Assembly: GCA_003517845.1 (NCBI GenBank)
Contig: DOZU01000217.1
Location: 1-14,932, forward strand
Reading direction: 5' to 3'
DNA from: Clostridiales bacterium
Lineage (GTDB): Bacteria > Bacillota > Sulfobacillia > UBA995
DNA: 14,932 bases
Shown here: one piece after another, positions 14,205 through 14,932 of the stretch
Layout of the letters: the number at the start of each line of letters is the position of its first letter
How positions within the stretch are numbered: the first letter of the stretch is position 1
Notes under the pieces: model-generated
Seen by the model: the letters and a program-made list of their open reading frames with translations, nothing else
Databases searched by the model: none
What the model was told of the DNA's origin: nothing
Program-made: the position numbers and the translations under genes

Positions 14205-14601
14205 CTTGACGCACTCCTCGTCCGGCCATCATTAGCCCCAGCTCTCGCCGGAAATCGAGTGCGGCTGAGCCGGCGGCCTCCGCGCTCGCACCCGGCGGGG
14301 AACGCCGCTTGCCCCGACTCCGGTCCCCCGTGAGGTCTCCCGCGAGTACGGCCGGGGCCTGATCGGGGGGGATGGCGGCCAGCAAGCTGAGCTGTTTGTC
14401 GGCGCAGCCGATCAAGTACATGCCGCTCCCGGCGCGCACGAGTTGAAGGTGCTTGCCTTGACCGAGGGGCAGCGTAGCGACGAGTTCGAGGTGCCGGCCC
14501 GCCGGGCGGAGGTCCCGCCGGAGCAGGCGGGCGCCCAGTCCCAGGGCCGCGACCAGCAGCAAGGACCCGGCGGCGAACAGTCCCACTCCGTCGAGGGGCA
14601 T
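14194..14601 (-). CDS. fliO: Flagellar biosynthesis protein FliO
   Basis: The 135-residue protein has one N-terminal membrane helix (about 6-26), then a short cytosolic domain with LVATLPLGQGKHLQLVRAGS and YLIGCADKQLSLLA, the conserved FliO pattern (L-x-x-x-x-x-K-x-x-x-L-V-x-V...LLG). The tail (about 90-135) is disordered and basic. FliO helps assemble the FliP ring and is absent from the final gate. It lies between fliN/fliY and fliP, the normal place. The ATG at 14601 has GGAG upstream, just past the fliN stop codon, and its own stop lies inside fliP. Confidence 0.9.
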   Translation of the reverse strand: MPLDGVGLFAAGSLLLVAALGLGARLLRRDLRPAGRHLELVATLPLGQGKHLQLVRAGSGMYLIGCADKQLSLLAAIPPDQAPAVLAGDLTGDRSRGKRRSPPGASAEAAGSAALDFRRELGLMMAGRGVRQGED

Positions 14602-14603
14602 GG

Positions 14604-14932
14604 TCAGCTCCGCCGGCCGGCCGGCCGGGTCCGTTCCTTGCGCTTGACCAACTCGGTGATACGCACCCCGAAGTTTTCGTCGATGACCAGCACTTCGCCC
14701 CGGGCGACCAGTTCCCCGTTTACCAGGACGTCGACGGCTTCTCCGGCCAAGCGATCGAGTTGGACCACCGATCCCGCGGCGAGAGCGAGCACTTCCTCCA
14801 GCAACCGCCGGGCCCGCCCCAGTTCGACCGTGATTTCGAGCGGGACGTCCATCAGCACGTCCAGCCCGGGGTCGGTGCTGGGGATAGTCACCCGCTCACT
14901 CCGCTGGGTCTTGCTCCGCGCAATATCCATTG
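14604..14932 (-). CDS. fliN: Flagellar motor switch protein FliN (or C-terminal part of FliY), 5' end uncertain
   Basis: The visible 108 residues contain the SpoA/FliN domain (about 22-95): VLMDVPLEITVELGRARRLL, LAAGSVVQLDRLAGEAVDVL, NGELVARGEVLVIDENFGVR. This is a full FliN C-ring domain at the cytoplasmic face of the motor. An ATG at 14930 could start a short FliN, but the frame stays open to the window edge and no ribosome binding site can be seen, so it could equally be the end of a FliY (CheC-like domain plus FliN domain), common in Firmicutes. It ends three bases before fliO. The first gene(s) of the operon lie outside the window. Confidence 0.93.
   Translation of the reverse strand, partial: MDIARSKTQRSERVTIPSTDPGLDVLMDVPLEITVELGRARRLLEEVLALAAGSVVQLDRLAGEAVDVLVNGELVARGEVLVIDENFGVRITELVKRKERTRPAGRRS

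Overview
The window is very G+C-rich (about two thirds by eye) and gene-dense. It holds a long minus-strand flagellar gene run, about 3.1-14.9 kb, and a small non-flagellar plus-strand group at the left. The flagellar gene order is fliN/fliY, fliO, fliP, fliQ, fliR, flhB, flhA, PilZ gene, fliA, small ORF, two flgF/flgG-type rod genes, flgM, flgN, flgK, flgL. This order, FliP without a signal peptide, and the flgM-flgN-flgK-flgL block all resemble Firmicutes. With the high G+C and frequent GTG/TTG starts, a high-G+C Firmicutes lineage (Limnochordia, Symbiobacterium or Thermaerobacter-like) is my best guess. That is inference; no marker gene settles it.

Left region (1-3110): a truncated YdcZ/DUF606-type membrane transporter gene runs off the left edge on the minus strand. 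Divergent from it is a plus-strand trio: an acetamidase/formamidase-family enzyme, an RNase D-like 3'-5' exonuclease with HRDC domain, and a small ICMT/PEMT-type membrane methyltransferase overlapping the RNase D stop codon. Related G+C-rich palindromic repeats lie on both sides of the trio, in 187-392 and 3005-3110. A strong 14-bp hairpin lies inside the RNase D gene.

Right region (3111-14932, all minus strand, read right to left): the C-ring protein FliN (5' end outside the window), then the export gate FliO-FliP-FliQ-FliR-FlhB-FlhA, a YcgR/MotI-like PilZ protein, the flagellar sigma factor sigma-28, an unrecognised 93-residue protein, two rod proteins, the anti-sigma factor FlgM, the chaperone FlgN, and the hook-filament junction proteins FlgK and FlgL. 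Most junctions overlap or are separated by a few bases, so this is probably one long operon. An exact-consensus sigma-28 promoter, with its -35 on the stop codon of the second rod gene, begins a late flgM-flgN-flgK-flgL sub-operon.

Together the genes form the classic checkpoint loop. Sigma-28 made from the early operon drives flgM through flgL. FlgM holds sigma-28 inactive until the export gate, encoded in the same run, secretes it after hook completion. The notable departures are no flhF/flhG between flhA and fliA, a PilZ domain with Ala for Ser in the second binding motif, NPDH instead of NPTH in FlhB, and no fliW/csrA/flagellin after flgL. I found no convincing new system; this is mostly a recognisable flagellar locus with several lineage-specific oddities. 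No rRNA, tRNA, CRISPR array or transposase gene was seen.
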